NCBI GenBank assembly: GCA_937951895.1 | Contig: CALFER010000024.1 | Span: 62,001-126,000, forward strand | Source of the DNA: an uncultured bacterium | Lineage (GTDB): Bacteria; CSSED10-310; CALFER01 | DNA length: 64,000 bases | Reading direction: 5' to 3' | Made by a program: the position numbers and the translations under genes | The notes under the pieces: generated by a model | What the model was told of the DNA's origin: nothing | Seen by the model: the letters and a program-made list of their open reading frames with translations, nothing else | Databases searched by the model: none | In this document: one piece after another, positions 53,430 through 62,107 of the stretch | How the letters are laid out: the number at the start of each line of letters is the position of its first letter | How positions within the stretch are numbered: the first letter of the stretch is position 1

Positions 53430-53867
53430 ATGGGATACAAAGAGGCACTTGCGATCGTCGGTTTGTTCACCTGGATGTTTTCGACTTCGCCTTCGACCGC
53501 AAACGCTCTGACACTGTCCGTCCGAATCGAAAAAGTGAAGCCGGTTACCGGAGTACTGTACATCTCGCTTTTCAACTCGGCAGAGGGATATCCGGGAGAG
53601 TATAAAAAGGCGTTCCGAACGGCGAATCGCGAGGTCTCGGAGTCGGTGGAAGTTTTCCGGTTCGACGATCTTCCCGCAGGAGAGTTCGCCGTGTCGATTC
53701 TTCACGATGAGAACCGGAATGGAAAGATGGATTTCATGCTGATCGGCGCACCCGCCGAGGGCTACGGTGCATCCAACGACGCTCATAGCTGGTTCGGCCC
53801 ACCCCGCTGGGACGACGCCCGGTTCTACCTCGACGCCGATCTGTCACTCACCATTCATCTCAGGTGA
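53430..53867 (+). CDS. DUF2141 secreted protein
   Basis: 145 residues: signal peptide ending at Ala-Asn-Ala, then a beta-sandwich with Leu-Phe-Asn-Ser-Ala-Glu-Gly-Tyr-Pro, Phe-Asp-Asp-Leu-Pro-Ala-Gly-Glu-Phe-Ala-Val, His-Asp-Glu-Asn-Arg-Asn-Gly-Lys-Met-Asp, Glu-Gly-Tyr-Gly-Ala-Ser-Asn and Phe-Gly-Pro-Pro, the DUF2141 signature. Probably periplasmic; function unknown. The frame runs far upstream but that portion is antisense to pilT. Confidence 0.88.
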   Translation: MGYKEALAIVGLFTWMFSTSPSTANALTLSVRIEKVKPVTGVLYISLFNSAEGYPGEYKKAFRTANREVSESVEVFRFDDLPAGEFAVSILHDENRNGKMDFMLIGAPAEGYGASNDAHSWFGPPRWDDARFYLDADLSLTIHLR

Positions 53868-53884
53868 GACCCGCATCCATCATG

Positions 53885-54622
53885 TCACCGGGACGTTTGA
53901 TACTCGGTCAACGCTTGACGGATTGAGTCATAAAGCGTGGATGTCCAGAGAGGGACATCCGGCATGTCCACTGGTATTGCACGGATTCTGAAGTCGACAG
54001 GAGAGATGATGACCCGGATATTGCCGATTCCGCAGAGAGCGGCCATGATAAACAGCTCTTCCGCCGCGCTGTCTCCCATCGCAAGACAACCAACAGAGCA
54101 GTTCTTTCCATGGATCATGATGTCCGATCCGGGACGAGTCCGTCCGTCCCGGCGCGCCTGTTCGCGATCGAACGCATTCGGGTAACTCACTCGCAGGGAT
54201 AAATGAAATCGGCTGTTCGGATTCAGAAGCTCGATGGCATATATCCCCTCAGGAACCTGCTGATCTCCTTCCCGGAGTTTCGGACCGAGAGTGCCGCTGG
54301 CCGCGAGTATCGGGTATGTCTTGAGGAGTTTCCAGACGGATCTCTCCGCCTTTACCCACACCTCGAGTCGTTTTTCATGTTTGAAACCGAGCAGCGACAG
54401 TTGCGTCGGAGGATATGGGATCTCGATCCGGTCGAAACACGGCTGAAGCCTTCTGCGAACCGCCTCACCGAATTCGACTACCCGATCTTCGACTGACCTC
54501 CCACCGCCCATAAAAACCTTCTTTCCCTGGACAGCCGGCACTCGACCCATACCCAGCACGATGCACAGTGCGCCGATCACCGGAACGACACACGTCGGCG
54601 TAACTCGTGCTCGTGCGATCAC
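53885..54622 (-). CDS. YkuD-type L,D-transpeptidase
   Basis: 245 residues: N-terminal hydrophobic segment, then a YkuD domain with Ile-Met-Ile-His171-Gly-Lys-Asn-Cys-Ser176-Val-Gly178-Cys179-Leu-Ala, the catalytic His-x3-Ser-x-Gly-Cys core. Such enzymes form 3-3 crosslinks or attach proteins to peptidoglycan. It starts at GTG 54622, overlapping the diguanylate cyclase stop (GTGA), with GAGGTGG upstream. It is the last gene of a three-gene operon. The convergent DUF2141 gene ends 17 bp away. Confidence 0.88.
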   Translation of the reverse strand: MIARARVTPTCVVPVIGALCIVLGMGRVPAVQGKKVFMGGGRSVEDRVVEFGEAVRRRLQPCFDRIEIPYPPTQLSLLGFKHEKRLEVWVKAERSVWKLLKTYPILAASGTLGPKLREGDQQVPEGIYAIELLNPNSRFHLSLRVSYPNAFDREQARRDGRTRPGSDIMIHGKNCSVGCLAMGDSAAEELFIMAALCGIGNIRVIISPVDFRIRAIPVDMPDVPLWTSTLYDSIRQALTEYQTSR

Positions 54623-55506
54623 GGATCACCACCTCTCTCCGGTTTGAAATCTGCATATGCGACCTGATTCCTTCCCCCATGCTTCACGGAGTACATCAAT
54701 TCGTCGGCTCGGTTGACGAGTGCATCCGGACTCGGCGGTGGAGACGAGCATGTGATGACGCCAATGCTGAATGTGATCGGCCAATCGTTTGATTGCATAT
54801 GCCGGAGCAGTTCCGAACGCAGTTTTGAGATTACCTCTCGGGCCTGATCCATCGGGGTTTCAGGAAGCAGCAGAACAAACTCATCGCCTCCCAGGCGGGC
54901 AACGACATCTGTTTTACGAACATGAGCCCTGAGGCTCTCAACGACGATCCTGAGCGCCTTGTCACCTTCGGAGTGACCAAACCGGTCATTGACGGACTTG
55001 AAGTGATCCAAATCCATGAACGCGAGTGTCAGAGGACGTCTGTTGCGATCGATTCGGGCGATTTCGATTTCGAGAATCTCGTGAAAATGTCTCGAATTGA
55101 TCGCCCCGGTCAACGTGTCGGTTCGTGCCATATCCCGTTCACGATCCAGAAGTTTTCGAAATGCAACCCAGAGTTTCGTGAGTGTGAGGAAAAAGATGAC
55201 ACGGATCAGGCTGTTCCAGAGCGCAACGAGCGGGTCAGCGGACGTAACTCCCGCGAACATGTCGGCGGCCAGCCACACCAGCACGCTGAGAAGTGATATT
55301 GAGACACCGGCAGCCTGGCCTGAGAAGAACGCCGCCAGTGAAACGGGAAAGGAATAGAACATCGACAGTGTGATTGCATGACCGAACGACAGATCCCAGA
55401 GTGCGACAAGAACGACGAGCAGGATGGCGGCGCTGACTTTAATGGTCTGGGGTTGCGAATCGAATTGATTCAGTATGGTCAGGTTGAAAGTCGACGCCGA
55501 ATCCAT
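54619..55506 (-). CDS. Membrane diguanylate cyclase (GGDEF)
   Basis: 295 residues: about four transmembrane helices (24-115), then a GGDEF domain with Asp-Thr-Leu-Thr-Gly, Met-Asp-Leu-Asp-His-Phe-Lys and Gly206-Gly-Asp-Glu-Phe. The inhibitory site Arg197-x-x-Asp200 lies five residues upstream. It should make cyclic di-GMP in response to a membrane signal. The ATG at 55506 has GGAG upstream and overlaps the P-type ATPase end by 28 bp, so ion transport, c-di-GMP and L,D-transpeptidase genes are coupled. Confidence 0.9.
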   Translation of the reverse strand: MDSASTFNLTILNQFDSQPQTIKVSAAILLVVLVALWDLSFGHAITLSMFYSFPVSLAAFFSGQAAGVSISLLSVLVWLAADMFAGVTSADPLVALWNSLIRVIFFLTLTKLWVAFRKLLDRERDMARTDTLTGAINSRHFHEILEIEIARIDRNRRPLTLAFMDLDHFKSVNDRFGHSEGDKALRIVVESLRAHVRKTDVVARLGGDEFVLLLPETPMDQAREVISKLRSELLRHMQSNDWPITFSIGVITCSSPPPSPDALVNRADELMYSVKHGGRNQVAYADFKPERGGDP

Positions 55507-58208
55507 TTCTCGATCTCCACAACGAGATAGGCCGTCAGGCTGACAAGCAGGATCCATACCCAATCTATCGGATGGATGGGTGTCGTCTGAAACAGACGAT
55601 TCATAAATGGGAGATAGGTGAACGAAATCTGCAGAAAAATCATCAGGAGGGTTCCCGCTATCACCCATCGGTTCGACATGAATCCGATTCGAAAAACTGA
55701 GTGCCTGAATGATCTGCAATTGAACAGATAGAAAATTTCGATCATGACGATGACGTTCACGGCGACTGTGCGCGCGTGAACGGGATCTTGATTGCGTATC
55801 AGATCCAGTTCATACAGGCCAAATGTACCGAGCAGGATGCAAAAACCGACCAGGAGGACGCGTGCCGTCAGCTCGGGAGTCAGGATCGGGGCATGCACTT
55901 TTCGTGGCGGTCGCGTCATGATTCCGGGTTCCCTGGGTTCCATCGCGAGCACGAGACCGAGCGCGACTGCGGTGACGGTATTGACCCAGAGGATCTGGAC
56001 GGGAAGGATCGGTAGCGCGATGCCGAACAGGATGGCGATGAAAAGGATGAGGCCTTCACCGACATTCGTCGGCAATGTCCACACAATAATCTTCGTCAGG
56101 TTGTCGAACACAACCCGACCTTCTTCGACTGCGGCAGCGATGGTCGAAAAATTATCGTCCGTCAGAACCATGTCGGCGGCTTCCTTGGCGACTTCCGTGC
56201 CGGTGATTCCCATGGCGATGCCGATATTCGCCTGTTTGAGTGCCGGTCCGTCGTTCACACCGTCACCGGTCATCGCAACGATCTCGTTGTCGGCCTGCAG
56301 GGCTTCAACCAAGCGAAGTTTCTGCTCCGGCGATACCCGCGCAAAGACGGCGGTACGGGATGCGTCACGGATGAGTTCCGAATCGGTGCGTTCGGCGATC
56401 TGGCGACCGGTGAGTGTGCACGACGCCGGGTTCTGTGTGTCGGGGCACGGATCAGCCAGGCCGATGTGAGTCGCAATCGCCGAAGCGGTCAACGCGTGAT
56501 CACCCGTTATCATTTTTACCCGGATCCCCGCTGACCGGCATGCCCGGATCGCGTCGATCACCTCCTCGCGAGGGGGATCGATGATGGCCTGCAATCCCAG
56601 AAGCACAAGATCACCGCCGACGTCCTGCATGGAGAGCGTTCTCCGATCCTCGGACACGGTCTTGCAAGCGAACGCCAGCACACGCAGGCCATTTTTGGCA
56701 AATGACTCCACCTCCCTCATGATTGCATCCCGATCGACCGCATCGATCCCGCCCCGATCGCCCATCGCGACGCTGCAGCGATCGAGCAACACTTCAACGG
56801 CCCCCTTGAGATAGATCCGGTGAGTCTCGATTCGCCCATCGCCGTCTTGAACCGCATGCATGGTGGCCATGAATTGGTTCTCTGAGTCGAACGGGATCGA
56901 ATCGATTCGCGGGTAATCATCCTGGATCCGGAAAACGCCGCCCCGCCTGGCGGCAACAATCAGCGCAACTTCCGTCGGATCACCCTGGGCCATCCAGTTT
57001 CCGTCTTTTTCGGCCAGCATACTGTCGTTGCACAACAATCCTGCCAGAAGGCATTCGTGCAAGGCTGTGCCCGGCACAGGAGTTTGATCCTGTTGCGTTT
57101 CAGTTCGAATAGCGCCGGATGGATCGTACCCCTTTCCCTGGATGGAAAACCGTCGTCCGCCTGAGTAAACAAACTGAGTTGTCATCTGGTTCTGCGTCAA
57201 TGTACCGGTTTTATCCGAACAGATGACGGAGACACTCCCCAGAGTTTCAACAGCCGGCAGTTTCCGGATAATGGCTCTCCGTCTGGCCATGCGTGAGACC
57301 CCGATCGCCAGAGCGACCGTCAGGGCGACCGGAAGTCCTTCGGGAATCATGGCCACCGTGAGCGCGACCGCGGCCGTGAACATCTCCACCACCGGCGCAC
57401 CTCGCAGCACCCCCACAGCAAATGTCATCAGCGCCACGCCCAGAACCGCATACATGATGACATGACTGAACGCCGCGATCTTTCGGGTGAGCGGGGTTTC
57501 GAGATTGGCTGCACCCGCGATCAGTTCCGATATGCGTCCAACTTCTGTCGCATCACCAGTCGCCGTCACCACACCGGTCGCCTGCCCGAAGGTGACATAT
57601 GTCGATGCAAAAGCCATCGTTCTGCGATCACCCAGGACCGTTCCCACACCCAGTCGTGCGTCCGCTTCTTTCTGAATCGGTACGGATTCCCCGGTTAAGC
57701 TCGCTTCAGCAACCTGAAAATCCTTCGTCCGGATCAGCCGAATGTCCGCCGGGGTTTTATCTCCGGCCTGCAACAGCACGATATCGCCCGGGACAAGTTC
57801 CTCAGCGGATATCTGTTGCTTCTCGCCGGCCCGGATCACAATCGCGTTCGTTGTCATGGATTGCGCGAGTGCTTCGATCGCTTTTTCCGCTTTCGATTCC
57901 TGGATAAACCCGATCACCGCATTGATCAGCACGACAGCCAGGATGATCAGTGCATCCACCGGATCTTTGATCAGGACCGTAATCACGCTCGAAATCAGCA
58001 ACACGATAATGAGCGGGTTCTTGAACTGGAGCATGAATCGGGTGAGCGGCGACGTGCCGCGACGAGGCGTAATCCGATTATGACCGAACCGCTTCAAACG
58101 ATGCTGGATTTCAAAGCGATCCAGTCCTTTCTGCGGCTCTGATTCGAGGATTTCCAAGACCTCCGCGGTCGGAAGACTGTACCAGTGTTTTGAGAGCAGT
58201 TCATGCAT
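55479..58208 (-). CDS. Cation-transporting P-type ATPase (P2, calcium-type)
   Basis: 909 residues: N-terminal cation ATPase domain, Leu-Thr-Gly-Glu-Ser-Val-Pro (actuator), Ile-Pro-Glu-Gly-Leu-Pro (transmembrane 4 ion site), phosphorylation Asp-Lys-Thr-Gly-Thr-Leu-Thr, and Thr-Gly-Asp-Gly-Val-Asn-Asp. The Pro-Glu-Gly-Leu sequence fits Ca2+/Mn2+ or Na+-type P2 ATPases. It is the first gene of an operon with diguanylate cyclase and L,D-transpeptidase. ATG at 58208 has GAAAGGG upstream. Confidence 0.92.
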   Translation of the reverse strand: MHELLSKHWYSLPTAEVLEILESEPQKGLDRFEIQHRLKRFGHNRITPRRGTSPLTRFMLQFKNPLIIVLLISSVITVLIKDPVDALIILAVVLINAVIGFIQESKAEKAIEALAQSMTTNAIVIRAGEKQQISAEELVPGDIVLLQAGDKTPADIRLIRTKDFQVAEASLTGESVPIQKEADARLGVGTVLGDRRTMAFASTYVTFGQATGVVTATGDATEVGRISELIAGAANLETPLTRKIAAFSHVIMYAVLGVALMTFAVGVLRGAPVVEMFTAAVALTVAMIPEGLPVALTVALAIGVSRMARRRAIIRKLPAVETLGSVSVICSDKTGTLTQNQMTTQFVYSGGRRFSIQGKGYDPSGAIRTETQQDQTPVPGTALHECLLAGLLCNDSMLAEKDGNWMAQGDPTEVALIVAARRGGVFRIQDDYPRIDSIPFDSENQFMATMHAVQDGDGRIETHRIYLKGAVEVLLDRCSVAMGDRGGIDAVDRDAIMREVESFAKNGLRVLAFACKTVSEDRRTLSMQDVGGDLVLLGLQAIIDPPREEVIDAIRACRSAGIRVKMITGDHALTASAIATHIGLADPCPDTQNPASCTLTGRQIAERTDSELIRDASRTAVFARVSPEQKLRLVEALQADNEIVAMTGDGVNDGPALKQANIGIAMGITGTEVAKEAADMVLTDDNFSTIAAAVEEGRVVFDNLTKIIVWTLPTNVGEGLILFIAILFGIALPILPVQILWVNTVTAVALGLVLAMEPREPGIMTRPPRKVHAPILTPELTARVLLVGFCILLGTFGLYELDLIRNQDPVHARTVAVNVIVMIEIFYLFNCRSFRHSVFRIGFMSNRWVIAGTLLMIFLQISFTYLPFMNRLFQTTPIHPIDWVWILLVSLTAYLVVEIEKWIRRRLST

Positions 58209-58427
58209 GCGATGTATCCCTTTCAACCGGTGAACGCACCCATTCATATGTCGCTGATTTATGTTATCCGCAATGGGCTGAAAATCAAATCGGTCGACGA
58301 AAGGAGCATGACAACCGGAATGCTGAGAACTTGAACAATCGATGAATTCCCGTTAATAGAGTAAGAGGGGGTGCGGAATAGGATTGCGGGCAGCATCGTG
58401 AAAAGTGATCTTTGTTTGGAATTTTTG

Positions 58428-61400
58428 ATGCGGCGACTCGTGATACCCATCTGGGTGTGGTTCCTGATCTTTCCTGCGCTGAAAGCCCAGGAAACGGAGT
58501 GTGTCGAGGCGTTTTCAGGGGATCTTCCCGTCGTTCTGTGCATCGACCACGCCGGATGGAAGACAGTTGGCTCCGTTCCGGTCGGTCCATCCATGAGCGA
58601 TACGCTGCTGCGAGAGTACACGTTCCGGTTTCTGCTGCCGGCTTTCTACGAACGCACCGGGAAACTCCCGTTCTATATCTGTCAGCAGGGGAGACGGGAT
58701 TATGTCAACTGCAACCGGTTCATCGGCGATCCCGAATCGTTCGGAAGTCCCGAGGCGGAAGCCGCTTACATGGATTATCACGGCAGAATCGAAGCCGCGA
58801 TCGCATCAGTGGAATCGCGGTTCGGGGACAATTCCGGCTACCTGATCAATCCGCACACTACAGACCTGCCGCAATCGTTCAACAACGGCCCCTGGGACCG
58901 GATTGCCGAGATCGGTTTCGGAACAACCGTGCAGCATCTCGACTCGACATGGAACACAATGACGGCCCTGTTCAATCGGATTGGTTCACAGGCCTTGATC
59001 GGCAGCGATTCGGTTCCCTATCACTATTATCATGCGAATGAATGGCCCGCGGCGGATTCGGTCTGGCCACCGGCCGCCGCGGTCAATTCAAAAAACCTGA
59101 CACGTCTGGATGAAGATGTCTGGCATGTGCTGCCGGCTTTCGTGTTCGACGGTCTGCGCTGGGTCGATTCGTATTACCTTGGAGAAGCGACGATTTTCTA
59201 CCACGGCACGAATCGCACAGGACATCACATCAATTGGATCAATGGACTCGATGCCTTCCAGATTGAATTCAATGTTCTCGATGACAGCGGGTTAAAACTG
59301 CCTGTCTCGGATCCCCATTATGATCCGCTCGGATCCGGGAATCAGCTGGATCCGGTGTTCGCGCTGGATTGCGCACGGACATTCGTCGGCGCAGTGCTCG
59401 ACAGCCATCAAGCCAATTTCGAATCGGTGCTGGATAGCTCCTATTGCGTCATCGTGGACAACAACACGGACGGTTTCACGTCAACCGGCATCTGGCAACC
59501 ATCAACCGCCCTCGGTTATTGGGGACCCGAACCGAGTCGGATGACCGGGACAGCCGGGGATTCCGCGTCGTGGACTCCGAATCTGCTGACAGCCGGTTTG
59601 TTTGAGGTATTCGTCCGATGGACCCGGGCGGGGACCAGAACCAGCCAGGCCATCTACACGGTTTCACATGCGTCAGGAATATCGACGCAGATCATGGATC
59701 AGAATGGCCCGCTGGACGGCCGCTGGAATTCACTCGGAGTATTTCCTTTTGAATCCGGAACCGGAGGCTGCGTGACATTGACGGCAGGTGATGCATACCC
59801 GGCAAACGCCGATGCCGTGCTCTTCCGCCATGTATCCTCCGAACCTCCTCCTCCGAATCTCCCCCCCGTGGCTCGAATTGTTTCTTTCTGCGGAGAACCG
59901 GTTGGAAATTCGGTCATCGGCATGTTCGACACGGCAGAATTCGATGCCATGTTCAGCATCGATCCCGATGGGTCGATCGCGCAATATCATTGGGATTTCG
60001 GAGATGGGGGGGTTAGCGGGGACGGTCATGTGTATCATGCGTACGACCGCTCCGGCAACTTCACTGTCCGCCTCACGGTGACCGATGATCGCGGGGCATC
60101 CGACACCGAAACGATACCGGTCAGCGTGTTGCCCCGGACTATTCGCATCGATGACGGGCGGATGGGGTTTTCGGTCGATGACGAATCACACTGGAACGTG
60201 TCTTCCACATCCGGCGCGTATGGTCTCGGTTCGAGTGAATCGGACATCCCCGGCGCTGGTGCGAGCTGGACATGCCCGATCGAAATCGCCGGCCTGTATG
60301 AAGTATTCGCCCGCTGGACCGATCACCCCAACCGCTGCTCGGATGCGATCTACACAATCGAACACTCTGACGGCGAGACTGACATCCTGCAGGATCAAAC
60401 AACAGGAAGCGGAACCTGGAACAGCCTCGGTCTCTACACGCTCGACGCAAATTCATACGCTCGCATCCGGATATCCGGCGCTCATGATGAGCGGTCGATC
60501 AGCGCCGACGCGGTCCAATGGGTACGAGTTCCGGAGAATGTGGATTTGAAGGTGTGGTATGATTTCGAGACCGTCTCCGGGACATCGGTGCGGGACATGT
60601 CCGATTATCAGAATGATGCAACGAGCATCGGTGCGGAAGTCATACCCGACGGATTGCAGTCTCAGGCGTTTCACTTCGATGGGATTGACGATTATCTGTT
60701 TGCCGGACCCGATATCGTCAACCGATTCCCGTTTTCATTTTCGCTGTGGTTGCGGACGTCTCTGCCGGCAACGGCGAATCGCCGTATCATGGAACTGGCC
60801 GATCGCACCGGACAGGGATCGGTGTACAGTCTGTTCATCTCCTACGGGGACCCGTGCCTGGGAGCAGTCGCGCCCGGATGCACATGGACCGATGTCAGCT
60901 CGAACATCGACGTGAACGACGGGCAGTGGCACCATATCGCCGGTGTATTCGCCTCGGATTCGAACAAGCGCCTGTATGTCGACGGAACACTGCGAGCCGT
61001 GATGTCGGAATCGATTCCGTCGAGTGCTGCGGCACAGTATCTGACCATCGGCCGGGACGGCGATTCGAATCCTAATCCGGAACGGTACTTTGAGGGCGAT
61101 CTGGACGAAATACGGGTGTTCAGCAGAGCGCTCCAGCCGAACGATGTTCAGGCGCTGTCCAGGACACCGACTCCTGTGCCCCCGGTAACAGGTACCGCCA
61201 CACCGACCCGCACTCCGACCGTGACCCCGACGATATCGCCGACCCGGACACCGTCTGCGACACCGACCATCACTCCGACGGCGACGATCACACTGACCCC
61301 CACCGGGACACCGACAAAAGATCCCTTCGCGTCACCGAGTCCTGTACCGCCTGAAGTTCCATCGACCGGTTCGACATCGACGCTGATCACACTATGCGTT

Positions 61401-61454
61401 TTATCCCTGCTGCTGATGATGACGAAATCGAAAAGGCCGACTCAGGAACGTTAA
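58428..61454 (+). CDS. Large modular surface protein with FGase-like domain, golvesin-like repeats, PKD, LamG and VPSTG tail
   Basis: 1008 residues: signal peptide (1-21), an N-formylglutamate amidohydrolase-like region (about 25-360; Asp-His-Ala-Gly, Tyr-Val-Asn-Cys-Asn-Arg-Phe), a golvesin-like domain (370-495), a PKD domain (about 505-590; Trp-Asp-Phe-Gly-Asp-Gly-Gly), a second golvesin-like domain, a LamG lectin-type domain (about 725-900; Phe-Asp-Gly-Ile-Asp-Asp-Tyr), a Thr-Pro linker, then Val977-Pro-Ser-Thr-Gly981, a hydrophobic helix and Lys-Ser-Lys-Arg. The tail matches that of the protein at 48697. Probably a surface hydrolase or adhesin. The last 4 bp overlap the ferritin gene. Confidence 0.82.
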   Translation: MRRLVIPIWVWFLIFPALKAQETECVEAFSGDLPVVLCIDHAGWKTVGSVPVGPSMSDTLLREYTFRFLLPAFYERTGKLPFYICQQGRRDYVNCNRFIGDPESFGSPEAEAAYMDYHGRIEAAIASVESRFGDNSGYLINPHTTDLPQSFNNGPWDRIAEIGFGTTVQHLDSTWNTMTALFNRIGSQALIGSDSVPYHYYHANEWPAADSVWPPAAAVNSKNLTRLDEDVWHVLPAFVFDGLRWVDSYYLGEATIFYHGTNRTGHHINWINGLDAFQIEFNVLDDSGLKLPVSDPHYDPLGSGNQLDPVFALDCARTFVGAVLDSHQANFESVLDSSYCVIVDNNTDGFTSTGIWQPSTALGYWGPEPSRMTGTAGDSASWTPNLLTAGLFEVFVRWTRAGTRTSQAIYTVSHASGISTQIMDQNGPLDGRWNSLGVFPFESGTGGCVTLTAGDAYPANADAVLFRHVSSEPPPPNLPPVARIVSFCGEPVGNSVIGMFDTAEFDAMFSIDPDGSIAQYHWDFGDGGVSGDGHVYHAYDRSGNFTVRLTVTDDRGASDTETIPVSVLPRTIRIDDGRMGFSVDDESHWNVSSTSGAYGLGSSESDIPGAGASWTCPIEIAGLYEVFARWTDHPNRCSDAIYTIEHSDGETDILQDQTTGSGTWNSLGLYTLDANSYARIRISGAHDERSISADAVQWVRVPENVDLKVWYDFETVSGTSVRDMSDYQNDATSIGAEVIPDGLQSQAFHFDGIDDYLFAGPDIVNRFPFSFSLWLRTSLPATANRRIMELADRTGQGSVYSLFISYGDPCLGAVAPGCTWTDVSSNIDVNDGQWHHIAGVFASDSNKRLYVDGTLRAVMSESIPSSAAAQYLTIGRDGDSNPNPERYFEGDLDEIRVFSRALQPNDVQALSRTPTPVPPVTGTATPTRTPTVTPTISPTRTPSATPTITPTATITLTPTGTPTKDPFASPSPVPPEVPSTGSTSTLITLCVLSLLLMMTKSKRPTQER
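61194..61320 (+). repeat. Coding repeat for Thr-Pro linker
   Basis: Degenerate six-base repeats of the ACxCCG type encode alternating Thr-Pro/Ser-Pro pairs between the LamG domain and the VPSTG tail. Similar repeats encode linkers at the window start and in the minus-strand gene at 48697-50775. Confidence 0.8.
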
Positions 61455-61951
61455 CTGTTCTTCTGGAGCAGCAGCGAAAAATCTTCAAGCAATGCTTGAA
61501 GGTCTTCCTCGTGTTCCACTTCGTCCTGCAGAATCTGGACGGCGATGTTGTAGGTCACGGGATCTTTCAGACCGACTTCCTGGATGATCGCATGATACAC
61601 ACTGATCGCGCACTGCTCGCCCTTGATGTTCTGTTCGATGATCTTCCGGACATGCGGGTCGAGCGGTTCATCGTAGCCGCAATTGGTCATCTCGAACCAT
61701 TTATTCGGCGATGTGAGGGGAGTGCCGCCGAGCTGGATGATGCGTCCCGAGACCATATCGGCGTGACGGAGTTCATCCGCGGCATGCTGCATCAGTTCAC
61801 CGATGACGGCATCCTTCATCGGCCCCGAAACGATTTTTGCTCCGAGCCAATACTGATAGTATGCGAGCCATTCATCTGCGAACGCCCGGTTGAGAAGGTT
61901 TATCACGTGCTCGACATTGACCCCGACGATTTCGCGTCCCTTGGTACCCAT
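61451..61951 (-). CDS. Ferritin-like (DPS/bacterioferritin-related) protein
   Basis: 166 residues forming a four-helix bundle with Asp26-Glu27-Trp-Leu-Ala-Tyr-Tyr, Glu60-Leu-Arg-His63, Glu112 and Glu144-x-Glu146-His147, the di-iron ligand pattern. The Leu-Gly-Gly-Thr-Pro motif after helix 2 is common in Dps-like ferritins of anaerobes. Likely iron storage or peroxide detoxification. AAGGAGG lies before the ATG at 61951; the frame is open to 62212 but the extra part has no family sequence. Confidence 0.9.
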   Translation of the reverse strand: MGTKGREIVGVNVEHVINLLNRAFADEWLAYYQYWLGAKIVSGPMKDAVIGELMQHAADELRHADMVSGRIIQLGGTPLTSPNKWFEMTNCGYDEPLDPHVRKIIEQNIKGEQCAISVYHAIIQEVGLKDPVTYNIAVQILQDEVEHEEDLQALLEDFSLLLQKNS

Positions 61952-62107
61952 TATCGACCTCCTTTTAATTGAGACATTCTCCGGGAAAACCATCCATCGA
62001 CTGATGACAGTATACATGATGTCTGATCGCTTGCACCCCGAGTTCCTTTCGATTATTTTGGGGGGTGATTTCCCGCCTTTCTCACGATCACCGGGAAGAA
62101 GAGCAGC

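Noticed and set aside
61194..61330. CRISPR-like or microsatellite array
   Set aside because: The repeats are degenerate hexamers in frame with Thr-Pro codons and have no unique spacers; they encode a protein linker.
61998..62016. TATACT on the minus strand as a promoter for the ferritin-like gene
   Set aside because: The -10 is fair, but no -35 resembling TTGACA lies at 16-18 bp.
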